The notes: generated by a model not told the origin, from the letters alone. 49,288 bases of DNA from an uncultured Porphyromonadaceae bacterium (GCA_947175205.1 CAMWLS010000014.1:1-49288), one strand, 5' to 3'; shown: positions 25,862 to 38,548, counted from the first letter of the stretch. Numbers and translations: made by a program.

Positions 25862-26050
25862 GCGCCTCTTACGTGTAAAGATTCAAGGATGATGTGTTTT
25901 TTTGTTGCGGCTGTTAATTATGCTAAACACCATTTTATTCTTCTGGTTCCGTCTTACGCATAAATTCAATAGCGATTTAAATGCAGTGGTGGAATTTTGG
26001 AGGAATTGAAAAAATCATGTAGAAAAAATTTCACGAAAGCTGTGGAATTG
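25862..26050. other. Gap between the accessory block and the rpsL promoter
   Basis: Part of the 476-base gene-free stretch 25753-26228. This segment is AT-rich with A and T runs. I see no ORF, RNA gene or convincing repeat in it. It probably marks the edge of the accessory block. Confidence 0.4.
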
Positions 26051-26082
26051 TTTGTGTATTAGAGAGATAATTGTTATTTTTG
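26051..26082 (+). promoter_or_regulatory. Promoter of the ribosomal superoperon
   Basis: TTTG (26051-26054) and TATTTTTG (26075-26082), 20 bp apart, match the consensus. Predicted start near 26090, giving a leader of about 140 nt before rpsL, long enough for regulatory structure. Confidence 0.8.
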
Positions 26083-26228
26083 CAGCTGGAAAAACAAGCG
26101 CTGAGCGCCTTTCTGTCGCTAACTGTCTCATAGATAGGGTGATAGATGGCGCACAAGGTGTATATGTAAACTGATAAGAATTATAAATAGAAAAGATAAT
26201 AAACCTAAGTTAAACAAAAAAGACTAAG

Positions 26229-26618
26229 ATGCCTACTATTCAGCAGTTAGTAAGAAAAGGTCGCGTGGCGCTCGAGGATAAGAGCAAATCACCCGCACTT
26301 GATTCATGTCCTCAGCGACGTGGCGTGTGCGTGCGTGTTTACACCACCACTCCCAAAAAGCCGAATTCGGCAATGCGTAAAGTTGCCCGTGTACGTCTGA
26401 CCAACGGTAAGGAAGTTAACAGCTATATCCCCGGTGAAGGTCATAACCTGCAGGAGCACTCTATCGTACTGGTGCGTGGCGGTCGTGTAAAAGACCTCCC
26501 CGGTGTACGTTATCACATTGTACGCGGTACACTTGATACCAGCGGTGTGAAAGACCGTACCCAGCGTCGCTCTAAATACGGAGCCAAGCGTCCTAAGGCC
26601 GGTGCAGCCAAGAAGTAA
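26229..26618 (+). CDS. rpsL: Ribosomal protein S12
   Basis: Decoding-centre protein of the 30S subunit. [21 protein letters not shown] and the [19 protein letters not shown] segment are the family signatures. K43 and K88-region residues are the wild type at positions linked to streptomycin resistance. First gene of the str-S10-spc-alpha array. 129 residues. Confidence 0.98.
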   Translation: MPTIQQLVRKGRVALEDKSKSPALDSCPQRRGVCVRVYTTTPKKPNSAMRKVARVRLTNGKEVNSYIPGEGHNLQEHSIVLVRGGRVKDLPGVRYHIVRGTLDTSGVKDRTQRRSKYGAKRPKAGAAKK

Positions 26619-26857
26619 TTGTAAACAGACCTCTCTGTTTATGGTGAAGTAAATACTGAACGCACCGCGAGATTTTTAACATCCTCCGCAAGGAGGTAAA
26701 TTATTAAACCTCGTTTTTGAAACGCTGAAGAGCTTGATACAGAATGGTTGAGTAAGTACCGGTGAGAGCGGGGCAAGCGAGCCTGACAGCAAACCGCTAC
26801 TGAAGACAAAAGCTGAAAGCAACCAAGCTATCAAAAACAAAACACTTTAAACAAAAA
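26619..26857 (+). other. Structured spacer between rpsL and rpsG
   Basis: 239 bases without a gene. TAAACAGA-CCTC-TCTGTTTA (26622-26641) is a perfect hairpin right after the rpsL stop. CCTCC-GCAA-GGAGG (26683-26696) is a hairpin with a GNRA tetraloop. A GC-rich stretch follows (about 26755-26805). In E. coli S7 represses its own synthesis by binding the rpsL-rpsG spacer; a similar role here is inference. Confidence 0.5.
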
Positions 26858-27334
26858 ATGAGAAAGGCTAAACCAAAAAAACGTATCATTCTGCCTGATC
26901 CCGTTTTTAATGATGTGAGAGTGACTAAGTTTGTTAACCATCTGATGTATGATGGTAAGAAGAACACTGCTTTCACCATCTTCTATGATGCACTTGAGAC
27001 AGTAAAGAGCAAGATGCCTAATGAAGAGCTGTCAGCTCTGGAGATTTGGAAAAAAGCTCTTGAGAATGTAACTCCTCAGGTAGAGGTTAAGTCACGTCGC
27101 GTGGGTGGTGCCACATTCCAGGTCCCCACTGAAATACGTCCTGACCGCAAGGAGTCCATTTCAATGAAAAACCTTATCCTTTATGCCCGTAAGCGTGGCG
27201 GCAAGACCATGGCTGACAAGCTGGCTGCTGAGATTGTAGACGCTTTCAATGATCAGGGCGGTGCTTACAAGCGTAAGGAGGATATGCACAAGATGGCTGA
27301 GGCTAACCGTGCATTTGCCCACTTCCGTTTTTAA
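26858..27334 (+). CDS. rpsG: Ribosomal protein S7
   Basis: Primary 16S rRNA-binding protein that nucleates the 30S head. [36 protein letters not shown] and the C-terminal [30 protein letters not shown] are typical. 158 residues, normal. 43 nt before fusA. Confidence 0.98.
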   Translation: MRKAKPKKRIILPDPVFNDVRVTKFVNHLMYDGKKNTAFTIFYDALETVKSKMPNEELSALEIWKKALENVTPQVEVKSRRVGGATFQVPTEIRPDRKESISMKNLILYARKRGGKTMADKLAAEIVDAFNDQGGAYKRKEDMHKMAEANRAFAHFRF

Positions 27335-27377
27335 TTAGCAGATAAAAGGATTCTTAATCAAAAACAGATTAACAAAA

Positions 27378-29501
<2,124 letters not shown>

Positions 29502-29524
29502 TAAATTATCTTAGCTTAAACACA

Positions 29525-29830
29525 ATGAGCCAGAAAATCAGAATCAAACTCAAATCTTACGACCACAATCTGGTGGATAAGTCTGCCGAGAAAATCGTAA
29601 AGACTGTGAAGGCTACCGGCGCGGTTATCAGCGGTCCCATTCCTCTGCCCACCCATAAGCGTATATTCACAGTAAACCGTTCAACTTTCGTAAACAAGAA
29701 GTCTCGTGAGCAGTTCCAGCTGTCTTCATTCAAGCGCCTTATAGATATCTATAACAGCTCTGCAAAGACTGTTGACGCGCTGATGAAGCTTGAACTACCC
29801 AGCGGTGTGGAAGTTGAAATCAAGGTGTGA
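29525..29830 (+). CDS. rpsJ: Ribosomal protein S10
   Basis: 30S head protein and NusE antitermination partner. [20 protein letters not shown] is the family start; an upstream ATG inside fusA (29474) would add 17 unrelated residues and overlap, so 29525 is used. 101 residues. It follows fusA directly (23 nt), so the usual S10 operon leader is missing upstream of rpsJ. Confidence 0.97.
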   Translation: MSQKIRIKLKSYDHNLVDKSAEKIVKTVKATGAVISGPIPLPTHKRIFTVNRSTFVNKKSREQFQLSSFKRLIDIYNSSAKTVDALMKLELPSGVEVEIKV

Positions 29831-29859
29831 TAAACTTGAATAGCTGATAAAACCAAACT

Positions 29860-29901
29860 GTGTTCCGCCCTGAAGGTGCGGACGTGCCCGGGGCGGAACA
29901 C
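29860..29901 (+). promoter_or_regulatory. Hairpin between rpsJ and rplC
   Basis: GTGTTCCGCCC (29860-29870) pairs perfectly with GGGCGGAACAC (29891-29901), 11 bp with a 20-nt GC-rich loop. No T-run follows (TATTTTAAG), so it is not a simple terminator. The position, before rplC-rplD, suggests an autoregulatory leader, for example for L4. Confidence 0.6.
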
Positions 29902-29942
29902 TATTTTAAGAAATAACTTCAACTCTATAAATACAAATAGAA

Positions 29943-30560
29943 ATGCCAGGATTAATTGGAAAGAAAATCGGAATGACATCCGTTTTCAGTGCCGACGGTA
30001 AGAACATACCGTGCACTGTTATCGAAGTAGGTCCTTGTGAAGTTACTCAGGTGAAGACTGTAGAGACCGATGGCTACAATGCTCTTCAGCTTGGCTTTGG
30101 CGAGCAGAAGGAAAAGCATCTGAATCAGCCTGAAAAGGGTCATTTTGCAAAAGCCGGAGTAGCCCCCAAGCGCCACTTGGCCGAGTTCAAAGGGTTTGAC
30201 GGAGAATATAAACTGGGTGACAGCATCACAGTGGAGATGTTCTCTGAGTCAGACTTCGTTGACATTGTAGGTACCTCAAAAGGTAAAGGTTACCAGGGTG
30301 TTGTAAAGCGCCATGGTTTCGGTGGTGTGGGTCAGAGCACACACGGCCAGCATAACCGTCTGCGTGCCCCCGGTTCAGTTGGTGCATGTTCTTATCCCGC
30401 AAAGGTGTTCAAGGGTATGCGTATGGCCGGTCAGATGGGTAATGAGCGTGTAACTGTTCAGAACCTGCAGGTACTTAAGGTTATCCCAGAACACAATTTA
30501 TTAATGATCAAGGGTTCTATCCCCGGAAGCAAAGGTTCAATCGTCTTAGTAGAGAAATAA
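29943..30560 (+). CDS. rplC: Ribosomal protein L3
   Basis: Early 50S assembly protein near the peptidyl transferase centre. [15 protein letters not shown] start and the [27 protein letters not shown] loop region are typical. 205 residues. One base separates it from rplD. Confidence 0.97.
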   Translation: MPGLIGKKIGMTSVFSADGKNIPCTVIEVGPCEVTQVKTVETDGYNALQLGFGEQKEKHLNQPEKGHFAKAGVAPKRHLAEFKGFDGEYKLGDSITVEMFSESDFVDIVGTSKGKGYQGVVKRHGFGGVGQSTHGQHNRLRAPGSVGACSYPAKVFKGMRMAGQMGNERVTVQNLQVLKVIPEHNLLMIKGSIPGSKGSIVLVEK

Positions 30561-30561
30561 T

Positions 30562-31182
30562 ATGGAACTCGCAATATACAATGTAGAAGGTCAGGACACT
30601 GGCCGTAAGGCTGTTCTGAATGATTCAGTCTTTGATATCGTACCCAACGAGCATGCCGTATATCTGGACGTTAAGCAGTATCTTGCAAACCAGCGCCAGG
30701 GTACCCATAAATCAAAAGAGCGCAGCGAGGTTAGCGGTTCCACCCGTAAGCTTCACAAGCAGAAAGGTGGCGGCGGCAGCCGTATTGGTGACATCAATTC
30801 ACCCGTGCTGGTAGGTGGTGGCCGTGTTTTCGGTCCCCGTCCCCGTGACTACCGTTTCAAGCTGAACAAGAAGGTTAAGATGCTGGCTCGCAAGAGCGTA
30901 CTGACTGACAAGGCCGCTCAGAACCAGATTACAGTGGTTGAGGACTTTACATTTGAGGCCCCCAAAACTAAAGAATTCGTAAACTTTGCTAAAAATCTTA
31001 AAATAGCAGACAAAAAGATTCTTCTGGTTTTAGCGGCTCAGAATAATAATGTATATTTGTCAGCCCGTAATGTTCCGAACGCTCGTATAATGAACGCTTC
31101 GGACATAAATACGTATGCGGTGATGAATACTAACGCACTGGTAATCACTGAGAGCAGTCTTGAGATTATCAATAAGTTATAA
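30562..31182 (+). CDS. rplD: Ribosomal protein L4
   Basis: 23S rRNA-binding protein and, in E. coli, the regulator of its own operon. The extended loop [38 protein letters not shown] lines the exit tunnel. 206 residues. Confidence 0.97.
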   Translation: MELAIYNVEGQDTGRKAVLNDSVFDIVPNEHAVYLDVKQYLANQRQGTHKSKERSEVSGSTRKLHKQKGGGGSRIGDINSPVLVGGGRVFGPRPRDYRFKLNKKVKMLARKSVLTDKAAQNQITVVEDFTFEAPKTKEFVNFAKNLKIADKKILLVLAAQNNNVYLSARNVPNARIMNASDINTYAVMNTNALVITESSLEIINKL

Positions 31183-31208
31183 TAACACTCCAAGAAAAAG
31201 GATATACA

Positions 31209-31499
31209 ATGGAAATATCAATAACACCTGTTCTGACAGAGAAAGCAACAAAGCTGAGTGATAAGCTGGGCCGTTACACATTCCGTGTATCTCCGGAGGC
31301 TAACAAGTATCAGATAAAGAGCCTTGTTGAGTTCCTGTACGGAGTAAAAGTTAAGAATGTCAACACTGCAATAGTACGTGGCAAGAACAAATCTCGCTGG
31401 ACCAAGAGCGGCCTTCTGAAAGGAAAGACTAATTCCTGGAAGAAAGCATATATAACTCTTGCACCCGGTGAAAGCATTGACTTTTATAGCAACATCTAA
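31209..31499 (+). CDS. rplW: Ribosomal protein L23
   Basis: Exit-tunnel protein and docking site for trigger factor and SRP. PVLTEKATKL start, VEFLYGVKVKNVNTAIVRGK core. 96 residues, normal. Followed 7 nt later by rplB. Confidence 0.96.
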   Translation: MEISITPVLTEKATKLSDKLGRYTFRVSPEANKYQIKSLVEFLYGVKVKNVNTAIVRGKNKSRWTKSGLLKGKTNSWKKAYITLAPGESIDFYSNI

Positions 31500-31506
31500 A
31501 TAAGAA

Positions 31507-32334
31507 ATGGCAGTAAGAAAATTCAAGCCCACAACCCCGGGCCAGAGACACAAAGTTATCGGTGTATTTAAAGGTACGATCACTGCTACAACACCGGAAA
31601 AATCTCTTACAGTCGGTAAAAAGGCATCAGGCGGCCGTAACGCCGAGGGTCACCTAACCACCCGTTACCTTGGTGGTGGCCACAAGCGCCGTTACCGTAT
31701 CATAGACTTTAAGAGAAGTAAAGACGGAATCCCCGCAGTAGTAAAGAGCATTGAGTATGATCCTAACCGTTCAGCACGCATTGCCCTGCTTTACTATGTA
31801 GACGGAGAAAAAACTTACATCATTGCCCCCAGCGGCCTTGAAGTAGGCGCAACTGTTATGAGTGGTGCAGACGCGGCTCCTGAAATTGGTAACGCTCTTC
31901 CCCTGAGCGCCATCCCCGTAGGTACTGTAATCCATAACATTGAGCTTCGTCCCGGTCAGGGCGCGTTCATGGCGCGTTCAGCCGGTACTTTCGCGCAGTT
32001 AGTATCACGCGAAGGTAATTACGCAATTATTAAATTACCCTCAGGAGAAACCCGTAAGGTGCTGAGCTCATGCAAGGCCACTGTTGGCGTTGTTGGTAAC
32101 AGTGAGCATTCACTGGAGCGCTCAGGCAAGGCAGGTCGTAGCCGCTGGCTGGGCCGTCGTCCTCGCAACCGTGGTGTGGTTATGAACCCTGTTGACCATC
32201 CCATGGGTGGTGGTGAAGGCCGTGCTTCCGGTGGTCATCCCCGTTCACGCAAGGGTCTGTACGCAAAGGGTCTGAAGACTCGTGCGCCCAAGAAGCATTC
32301 TTCTAAGTATATCATTGAAAGAAGAAAGAAGTAA
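31507..32334 (+). CDS. rplB: Ribosomal protein L2
   Basis: Subunit-association and peptidyl-transferase-centre protein. [15 protein letters not shown] and the C-terminal [22 protein letters not shown] with the functionally important histidine are present. 275 residues. Confidence 0.98.
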   Translation: MAVRKFKPTTPGQRHKVIGVFKGTITATTPEKSLTVGKKASGGRNAEGHLTTRYLGGGHKRRYRIIDFKRSKDGIPAVVKSIEYDPNRSARIALLYYVDGEKTYIIAPSGLEVGATVMSGADAAPEIGNALPLSAIPVGTVIHNIELRPGQGAFMARSAGTFAQLVSREGNYAIIKLPSGETRKVLSSCKATVGVVGNSEHSLERSGKAGRSRWLGRRPRNRGVVMNPVDHPMGGGEGRASGGHPRSRKGLYAKGLKTRAPKKHSSKYIIERRKK

Positions 32335-32370
32335 TCTGAGAAGTAATCAAGTAATTCAGTAAGACAAATC

Positions 32371-32640
32371 ATGAGTCGTTCATTAAAAAAAGGACCCTTT
32401 ATCAGCGTAAAACTTGAGAAGAAAGTAGCTGACATGGATGCAAGCGGCAAAAAGAATGTCATCAAGACCTGGAGCCGTGCATCTATGATTGCCCCTGAGT
32501 TTGTAGGTCATACTTTTGCAGTGCATAACGGAAATAAGTTCATTCCCGTGTATGTGACTGAAAATATGGTAGGCCACAAGCTGGGCGAGTTTGCCCCTAC
32601 CCGCAATTTCCGCGGACATGCCGGCAATAAGAAAAAATAA
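32371..32640 (+). CDS. rpsS: Ribosomal protein S19
   Basis: 30S head protein. [11 protein letters not shown] start, [24 protein letters not shown] core and [16 protein letters not shown]. 89 residues. Confidence 0.97.
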   Translation: MSRSLKKGPFISVKLEKKVADMDASGKKNVIKTWSRASMIAPEFVGHTFAVHNGNKFIPVYVTENMVGHKLGEFAPTRNFRGHAGNKKK

Positions 32641-32686
32641 TCGGGCCCAAATAATTAATTTCTGAAAATAAAAAGAATATAATACA

Positions 32687-33106
32687 ATGGGTGTAAGAAA
32701 AAGATTATCCGCCGACAAGATAAAAGAAGCTCGTCGTGATGTTGCTTTTGCAAAGCTCACTAATATTCCTACCTCTCCCCGCAAGATGCGTCTGGTAGCA
32801 GATATGGTACGTGGCAAGGAAGTTTTCCGCGCCTTAGGTATCCTGAAATTCTCTAACAAGGAGGCTGCCGCACGTCTGGAGAAGCTGCTCCGTTCAGCAG
32901 TTGCAAACTGGGAGGCTAAGAACGAGCGTAAGGCTGAGAGCGGTGAGCTCTATATCAGCACAATTTTTGTTAACTGCGCACCGATGCTCAAGCGTCTGCG
33001 CACAGCTCCTCAGGGCCGTGGTTACCGTATCCGCAAGCGCGCTAACCATGTGACTGTTGTAGTTGACACTATAGATAATAAACCCTCTAAAACCGAGGAA
33101 AAGTAA
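32687..33106 (+). CDS. rplV: Ribosomal protein L22
   Basis: Exit-tunnel constriction protein. [21 protein letters not shown] near residue 28 and the tunnel hairpin with [22 protein letters not shown]. 139 residues, slightly longer than E. coli L22 at the N-terminus. 6 nt before rpsC. Confidence 0.97.
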   Translation: MGVRKRLSADKIKEARRDVAFAKLTNIPTSPRKMRLVADMVRGKEVFRALGILKFSNKEAAARLEKLLRSAVANWEAKNERKAESGELYISTIFVNCAPMLKRLRTAPQGRGYRIRKRANHVTVVVDTIDNKPSKTEEK

Positions 33107-33112
33107 TACGAT

Positions 33113-33856
33113 ATGGGACAGAAAGTAAATCCGATCAGTAATCGTTTAGGTGTTATCCGCGGCTGGGACTCAAACTGGGCCGATGGCAAGAAACAGCGTG
33201 ACACCATCCTCGAGGATTATAAGCTGCGCAAGTATCTGAACGTGCGTCTGGCCAACAGCAGTGTTAGCCGCATAGTGATAGAGCGTACACTTAAGCTTAT
33301 CACCATCACCATCTGTACATCACGCCCCGGTATCATTATTGGTAAGGGCGGTAAGGATGTTGAGAAGCTTAAAGAAGAGCTCAAGAAAATCACTGACAAG
33401 GACGTACAGATTAACATCTTTGAAGTAAAGCGTCCTGAGCTGGATGCCCAGATAGTTGCAGCTACCATTGCCCGTCAGATTGAAGGCAAGGTAGCTTACC
33501 GCCGTGCTGTCAAGATGGCCATTGCCTCTACAATGCGTGCCGGTGCAGAGGGTATCAAGATTCAGGTTTCAGGACGTCTGAACAATGCTGAAATGGCACG
33601 TTCAGAAATGTTCAAGGAAGGTCGTACTCCGCTTCACACTTTGCGTGCAGACATTGACTATGCGCTGGTTGAAGCCCACACTAAGGTTGGTGTTATAGGT
33701 GTAAAGGTATGGATTTGCCGTGGAGAGGTTTATGGCAAGCGTGATCTTGCTCCTCAGTTCAGCAACAGCCAGAAGGAAGGCCGTGCGGCAGCTGGTGGTC
33801 GCGCACCCCGTCGCGGCGGTTTCTCACGCGCACGAAACAATAACAACAACCGCTAA
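33113..33856 (+). CDS. rpsC: Ribosomal protein S3
   Basis: mRNA-entry protein with KH domain. [22 protein letters not shown] start, [20 protein letters not shown] motif, [12 protein letters not shown]-terminal domain, and a basic, N/R/G-rich tail. 247 residues. Confidence 0.97.
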   Translation: MGQKVNPISNRLGVIRGWDSNWADGKKQRDTILEDYKLRKYLNVRLANSSVSRIVIERTLKLITITICTSRPGIIIGKGGKDVEKLKEELKKITDKDVQINIFEVKRPELDAQIVAATIARQIEGKVAYRRAVKMAIASTMRAGAEGIKIQVSGRLNNAEMARSEMFKEGRTPLHTLRADIDYALVEAHTKVGVIGVKVWICRGEVYGKRDLAPQFSNSQKEGRAAAGGRAPRRGGFSRARNNNNNR

Positions 33857-34009
33857 AGTGGCCGGCGCGGCCATGGCCGGTGCCGTGGCCGTTACACGCG
33901 GAACAGATGCTTAAAGGCCGCGCCGCACTTTATAAGACCAGGCACCAGGAGTGCCCGCATGCTGTGAAAGGCAGCATTATCATTTATAACAGTCAATTAC
34001 AACACTAAG
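33857..34009 (+). other. GC-rich hairpins between rpsC and rplP
   Basis: Bases 33857-33872 pair with 33916-33929 (14 pairs, 2-base bulge), enclosing a loop with GGCC-rich inner pairing. A second hairpin is GGCAC-CAGGA-GTGCC (33941-33955), and a third is GCTG/CAGC (33961-33975). No T-run, so not an obvious terminator. Function unknown. Confidence 0.5.
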
Positions 34010-34441
34010 ATGTTACAACCTAAAAAAACAAAATTCCGCCGCCAACAGAAAGGCCGCATGAAGGGTAATGCCCAGCGTGGCAACCAGCTTGCATTCGGTT
34101 CTTTCGGCATCAAGACACTGGAATCAAAATGGATTACCGGCCGTCAGATTGAGGCTGCGCGTATTGCGGTGACACGTTATATGCAGCGTCAGGGTCAGAT
34201 TTGGATTCGCATCTTCCCTGACAAGCCCATCACAAAGAAGCCTGCTGAAGTACGAATGGGTAAAGGTAAAGGTTCTCCCGAAGGCTTTGTAGCCCCTGTT
34301 ACTCCCGGTCGTATGATTTTAGAGGTGGAAGGTGTAAGCTACGATATAGCCAAGGAGGCATTACGCCTGGCTGCCCAGAAGCTTCCCGTGGTTACCAAGT
34401 TTGTGGTGCGTCGTGATTATGACCCCACTCAGAATGTGTAA
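34010..34441 (+). CDS. rplP: Ribosomal protein L16
   Basis: tRNA-contacting 50S protein. [20 protein letters not shown] start, [30 protein letters not shown] core and the [13 protein letters not shown] loop. 143 residues. Confidence 0.97.
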   Translation: MLQPKKTKFRRQQKGRMKGNAQRGNQLAFGSFGIKTLESKWITGRQIEAARIAVTRYMQRQGQIWIRIFPDKPITKKPAEVRMGKGKGSPEGFVAPVTPGRMILEVEGVSYDIAKEALRLAAQKLPVVTKFVVRRDYDPTQNV

Positions 34442-34534
34442 TCAGCGGCAACTGAGGCAGCAATATCAGTAAGCTTTAATCACTTAAGCAACTTTAATAA
34501 GTTAAGCAAGTAACCAAGCTCACAGCTACAATTT

Positions 34535-34732
34535 ATGAAAAAAGAAAATTTTAAAGACCTTAGCACCGCAGATCTGCAGGAACGCCTTGCTCAGATGGAG
34601 AAGGATTATCTGCAGCTGAAAGTGAATCACAGTGTGACCACTATAGACAACCCCGCTAAGATAACAGCTGACCGCCGCAATATAGCCCGTGTTAAAACAG
34701 AGCTTCGTCAGCGTGAACTGAACAATAAATAA
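34535..34732 (+). CDS. rpmC: Ribosomal protein L29
   Basis: Exit-site protein. Two-helix layout with DLSTADLQERLAQMEKDYLQLK and an end ADRRNIARVKTELRQREL. 65 residues. The preceding 93-base gap has no strong structure. Confidence 0.93.
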   Translation: MKKENFKDLSTADLQERLAQMEKDYLQLKVNHSVTTIDNPAKITADRRNIARVKTELRQRELNNK

Positions 34733-34741
34733 TCCCAAGAA

Positions 34742-34999
34742 ATGGAAAAGAGAAACCTTAGAAAAGAGCGTATTGGGGTTGTGTCAAGCAACAAGGGTGA
34801 TAAAACCATCACTGTAATGGTGAAGTGGAAAGAGAAGCACCCCATTTACGGCAAGTTCGTGAACAAGACAAAGAAGTATCACGCGCATGATGAGAAGAAT
34901 GAGTGCTCTGTAGGTGATAAAGTACGCCTGATGGAGACTCGTCCTCTGAGCAAGACCAAGCGCTGGAGATTAGTAGAAATTATAGAAAAAGTTAAGTAA
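34742..34999 (+). CDS. rpsQ: Ribosomal protein S17
   Basis: Primary 16S-binding protein of the OB fold. [21 protein letters not shown] and [36 protein letters not shown]. 85 residues. Two bases before rplN. Confidence 0.96.
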   Translation: MEKRNLRKERIGVVSSNKGDKTITVMVKWKEKHPIYGKFVNKTKKYHAHDEKNECSVGDKVRLMETRPLSKTKRWRLVEIIEKVK

Positions 35000-35001
35000 T
35001 C

Positions 35002-35367
35002 ATGATACAGACTGAGTCTCGTTTAACAGTAGCAGATAACAGTGGAGCAAAGGAAGCTCTTTGCATCCACGTACTTGGTGGTACAGGCCGCCGTTATGCA
35101 TCTGTGGGTGATATCATTGTGGTATCAATCAAGAGTGTTATCCCCAGCAGCGATGTTAAGAAAGGTACTGTATCAAAGGCAGTGGTAGTGCGCACAAAGA
35201 AGGAAATCCGCCGTCCTGACGGCAGCTATATCCGCTTTGATGACAATGCATGTGTACTGCTTAATAACGCAGGTGAACTGCGCGGAACTCGTATCTTTGG
35301 TCCCGTAGCCCGTGAACTGCGTGCCACTAACATGAAAATCGTCTCATTGGCTCCGGAAGTACTTTAA
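35002..35367 (+). CDS. rplN: Ribosomal protein L14
   Basis: Interface protein of the 50[23 protein letters not shown] start and [13 protein letters not shown] near the end. 121 residues. Confidence 0.98.
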   Translation: MIQTESRLTVADNSGAKEALCIHVLGGTGRRYASVGDIIVVSIKSVIPSSDVKKGTVSKAVVVRTKKEIRRPDGSYIRFDDNACVLLNNAGELRGTRIFGPVARELRATNMKIVSLAPEVL

Positions 35368-35394
35368 GGACCATTAAAAAACAGAAAGAAAGTA

Positions 35395-35712
35395 ATGAGC
35401 AAATTACACATCAAGAAAGGTGACAACGTTTACGTTATCGCTGGTGAAGACCGCGGTAAGACCGGACGTGTTCTGGAAGTTCAGGCCTCCAAGAACCGTG
35501 CCATTGTGGAAGGCGTGAACATTGTTACCAAGGCAACAAAGCCTTCAGCCAAGCACCCCCAGGGCGGCCTGGTAAAAATGGAAGCTCCTATTAACCTCTC
35601 TAACATTAATCTGGTGGATCCTGCAACTGGCAAGCCCACCCGCGTGGGTATCCGTATGGAAGACGGAAAGAAAGTGCGCTACGCTAAAAAATCAGGAAAG
35701 GAGATTAAGTAA
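35395..35712 (+). CDS. rplX: Ribosomal protein L24
   Basis: 50S assembly initiator with KOW motif: [23 protein letters not shown], then [29 protein letters not shown]. 105 residues, directly before rplE. Confidence 0.96.
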   Translation: MSKLHIKKGDNVYVIAGEDRGKTGRVLEVQASKNRAIVEGVNIVTKATKPSAKHPQGGLVKMEAPINLSNINLVDPATGKPTRVGIRMEDGKKVRYAKKSGKEIK

Positions 35713-35714
35713 AC

Positions 35715-36263
35715 ATGAGCACTACACTTCAGAAAGACTATAAAGAGCGTATTGTTCCTGCTCTTGAGAAAGAATTTAAGTACAAAAGTGTGATGCAGGT
35801 ACCCAAACTGAAGAAGATTGTTATCAATCAGGGTCTGGGCGCAGCAACACAGGATAAGAAACTTATAGAGACCGCCATCAATGAGCTTACAGCCATAACC
35901 GGTCAGAAGGCAGTGGCCACTCTCTCTCGCAAGGATATCTCAAACTTCAAGCTGCGTAAGAAAATGCCCGTGGGTGTAATGGTTACACTCCGCCGTGACA
36001 AGATGTATGAGTTCCTGGAGCGTCTGGTGCGCGTGGCTCTTCCCCGTATCCGTGACTTCAAGGGTATTGAGGGTAAGCTTGACGGCCGTGGTAACTATAC
36101 CCTGGGTATCACTGAACAGATTATCTTCCCGGAGATTAACATTGACGCTATCAGCAAGCTCATGGGTATGAACATCACTTTTGTGACCTCAGCTGAGAAT
36201 GATGAGGAAGGTTACGCTCTGCTTAAGGAGTTTGGTCTTCCGTTCAAGAACGCAAAGAAGTAA
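35715..36263 (+). CDS. rplE: Ribosomal protein L5
   Basis: 5S rRNA-binding protein. The [23 protein letters not shown] segment, [32 protein letters not shown] and [16 protein letters not shown] are typical. 182 residues. Confidence 0.97.
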   Translation: MSTTLQKDYKERIVPALEKEFKYKSVMQVPKLKKIVINQGLGAATQDKKLIETAINELTAITGQKAVATLSRKDISNFKLRKKMPVGVMVTLRRDKMYEFLERLVRVALPRIRDFKGIEGKLDGRGNYTLGITEQIIFPEINIDAISKLMGMNITFVTSAENDEEGYALLKEFGLPFKNAKK

Positions 36264-36287
36264 ATAAAGAACCTATAAAGCATCAAT

Positions 36288-36566
36288 ATGGCTAAAGAAT
36301 CAATGAAAGCCCGCGAGGTGAAGCGTGCCAAGCTGGTGGCCAAGTATGCAGCTAAGAAGGCAGCTCTGAAGGCTGCCGGAGACTATGAGTCACTGCAGGC
36401 TCTTCAGCGTATTCCCAAGAATGCGTCAGTTATCCGTCTTCACAACCGCTGCTCTATCACCGGCCGTCCCAAAGGCTATATGCGTCAGTTTGGCATCTCA
36501 CGTATCCAGTTCCGTGAAATGGCATCTGCCGGTCTGATCCCCGGTGTTAAGAAAGCAAGCTGGTAA
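36288..36566 (+). CDS. rpsN: Ribosomal protein S14 (zinc-free form)
   Basis: 30S head protein. [16 protein letters not shown] start and [30 protein letters not shown] end. Only one cysteine is present, so it is the C-minus form that does not bind zinc. 92 residues. Confidence 0.97.
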   Translation: MAKESMKAREVKRAKLVAKYAAKKAALKAAGDYESLQALQRIPKNASVIRLHNRCSITGRPKGYMRQFGISRIQFREMASAGLIPGVKKASW

Positions 36567-36683
36567 AAATCACCATCGCGCATCCCTCTGACATTATCGA
36601 CAACCGAACAGCGAAGTATCGACAACGCACCAGAGTAATTAAATATTGTTGGGAGATGCCCAATCAATTTAAACAATAAAACA
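36567..36683 (+). other. Spacer between rpsN and rpsH with direct repeat and hairpin
   Basis: TATCGACAAC occurs twice (36595-36604 and 36617-36626), and TTGGG-AGATG-CCCAA (36649-36663) forms a short hairpin before rpsH. Role unknown. Confidence 0.35.
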
Positions 36684-37082
36684 ATGACAGATCCTATAGC
36701 AGATTATCTTACAAGATTGAGAAATGCGATCAAGGCCAACCACCGTGTGGTTGAAGTCCCCGCCTCAAACTTGAAAAAGGAAATCACCAAGATTCTTTTT
36801 GAACAAGGCTATATTCTTAATTATAAGTTTATAGAGGGTGAAACCCCCGCAGGCACTATCAAGATAGCGCTTAAATATGATCCCGTTGACCGTGTTAATG
36901 CAATCAAGGACCTCAAGCGCGTGAGCCGCCCCGGTCTGCGTCAGTATACCGGTTACAAGGATATGCCCCGTGTACTTAACGGTCTGGGTATTGCCATCCT
37001 GTCAACATCAAAGGGTGTAATGACTAACAAGGCAGCCGCTGAGCAGAAAATTGGCGGTGAAGTTTTATGCTATGTTTACTAA
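36684..37082 (+). CDS. rpsH: Ribosomal protein S8
   Basis: Central-domain 16S-binding protein and spc-operon regulator in E. coli. MTDPIADYLTRLRNAI start and GLGIAILSTSKGVMTNKAAAEQKIGGEVLCYVY end. 132 residues. Confidence 0.97.
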   Translation: MTDPIADYLTRLRNAIKANHRVVEVPASNLKKEITKILFEQGYILNYKFIEGETPAGTIKIALKYDPVDRVNAIKDLKRVSRPGLRQYTGYKDMPRVLNGLGIAILSTSKGVMTNKAAAEQKIGGEVLCYVY

Positions 37083-37103
37083 TTAATCACGGAGGAACAG
37101 TAC

Positions 37104-37658
37104 ATGTCAAGAATAGGTAAAGCTCCCATCGCCATTCCCGCAGGCGTAACCGTGAAGGTAGATGGCAATAAAGTAACCGTGAAGGGCCCCAAGGGCGAAC
37201 TCTCACAGGTAATAAACCCTGATTTAACAGTAAAGGTGGAAGACGGACATCTGGAACTGACCCGTCCTTCTGATGACCGCGAGCATCGCGCACAGCACGG
37301 CCTTTACCGCGCACTGATTCACAATATGGTGGTTGGTGTTTCTGAGGGTTATAAGAAAGAAATGGAATTAGTGGGTGTGGGTTACCGCGCAACGGCCACC
37401 GGACAGGTTCTGGAGCTGGCACTTGGTTTCTCACATGCGATATACATCAAGCTCCCGCCTGAGGTAAAGGTTGAAGCTAAGAGTGAACGTAACAAGAACC
37501 CTCTGATCATTCTGGAAAGTGATGACAAGCAGCTGCTGGGTCAGGTATGTGCCAAGATTCGGTCACTGCGTAAGCCTGAACCTTACAAGGGTAAGGGTAT
37601 TAAATTTGTGGGTGAGGTAATCCGCCGCAAGTCAGGAAAATCAGCAGGTGCTAAATAA
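37104..37658 (+). CDS. rplF: Ribosomal protein L6
   Basis: Factor-binding-site protein made of two related halves. [17 protein letters not shown] start and [32 protein letters not shown] end. GGAGGA lies 10 nt before the start codon, one of the few clear Shine-Dalgarno-like sequences in this window. 184 residues. Confidence 0.97.
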   Translation: MSRIGKAPIAIPAGVTVKVDGNKVTVKGPKGELSQVINPDLTVKVEDGHLELTRPSDDREHRAQHGLYRALIHNMVVGVSEGYKKEMELVGVGYRATATGQVLELALGFSHAIYIKLPPEVKVEAKSERNKNPLIILESDDKQLLGQVCAKIRSLRKPEPYKGKGIKFVGEVIRRKSGKSAGAK

Positions 37659-37675
37659 GTAAAAAAAGAATCATC

Positions 37676-38017
37676 ATGATATCTAAGATACAGAGAAGAA
37701 ACAAAATCAAGACCCGTATCCGCGGAAAAGTTTCCGGAACCGCAGAGCGTCCCCGCATGACTGTATTCCGCAGCAACAAGCAGATATATGTACAGGTAAT
37801 AGACGACCTGGCAGGCCGTACCCTTGTGGCTACTTCTTCAAAGGGTATGGAAGAGGGTAACAAGACTGAGATTGCAGCCAAGGTTGGTGAGGCCATTGCC
37901 AAGAAGGCACTTGAGGCCGGCATCACAGAAGTGGTATTTGACCGTAACGGTTATCTTTTCCATGGGCGTGTTAAGTCACTGGCTGACGGTGCCCGTAACG
38001 GCGGTCTTAAATTCTAA
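37676..38017 (+). CDS. rplR: Ribosomal protein L18
   Basis: 5S rRNA-binding protein. [38 protein letters not shown] and the end [26 protein letters not shown]. 113 residues. Confidence 0.97.
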   Translation: MISKIQRRNKIKTRIRGKVSGTAERPRMTVFRSNKQIYVQVIDDLAGRTLVATSSKGMEEGNKTEIAAKVGEAIAKKALEAGITEVVFDRNGYLFHGRVKSLADGARNGGLKF

Positions 38018-38029
38018 TATTACACAGCT

Positions 38030-38548
38030 ATGGCAAAAAGAAATAACCGCGTAAAGTCAACCAATGACTTAGAACTGAAAGACCGCCTGGTGGCTATAAA
38101 CCGTGTTACCAAGGTAACCAAGGGTGGCCGTACTTTCACATTTGCTGCCATTGTAGTGGTAGGTAATGAGAACGGAGTAGTGGGCTGGGGCCTTGGAAAG
38201 GCTAATGAAGTCCAGGCTGCCATCCAGAAAGGTGTGGAGGCCGCTAAGAAGAATCTTATCAAGGTGCCTGTACACAAGGGAACTATTCCTCATGAGCAGG
38301 TGGCCAAGTTTGGTGGTTCACGCATTATCCTCAAGCCCGCATCTCACGGTACCGGTGTTAAGGCCGGTGGTGCAATGCGTGCAGTTCTGGAAAGTGTAGG
38401 TATCACTGACATCCTTGCCAAGAGCAAGGGCTCTTCTAACCCCCACAACCTTGTTAAGGCTACCATAGCCGCACTTGATGAAATGCGTTCACCCGCAACC
38501 GTGGCTCAGAACCGCGGCATCACAGTGGAAAAAGTCTTCAAAGGCTAA
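38030..38548 (+). CDS. rpsE: Ribosomal protein S5
   Basis: Accuracy-related 30S protein. [31 protein letters not shown], then [11 protein letters not shown], then [34 protein letters not shown]. 172 residues. Confidence 0.97.
   Translation: MAKRNNRVKSTNDLELKDRLVAINRVTKVTKGGRTFTFAAIVVVGNENGVVGWGLGKANEVQAAIQKGVEAAKKNLIKVPVHKGTIPHEQVAKFGGSRIILKPASHGTGVKAGGAMRAVLESVGITDILAKSKGSSNPHNLVKATIAALDEMRSPATVAQNRGITVEKVFKG

Noticed and set aside
26692-26697. GGAGGT read as a ribosome-binding site
   Set aside because: No start codon follows within range, and rpsG begins about 160 bases later; it is the 3' arm of a hairpin.
33720-33914. 64-codon plus-strand frame overlapping the end of rpsC
   Set aside because: It overlaps the S3 gene in another frame and its tail is only the GC-rich hairpin region.
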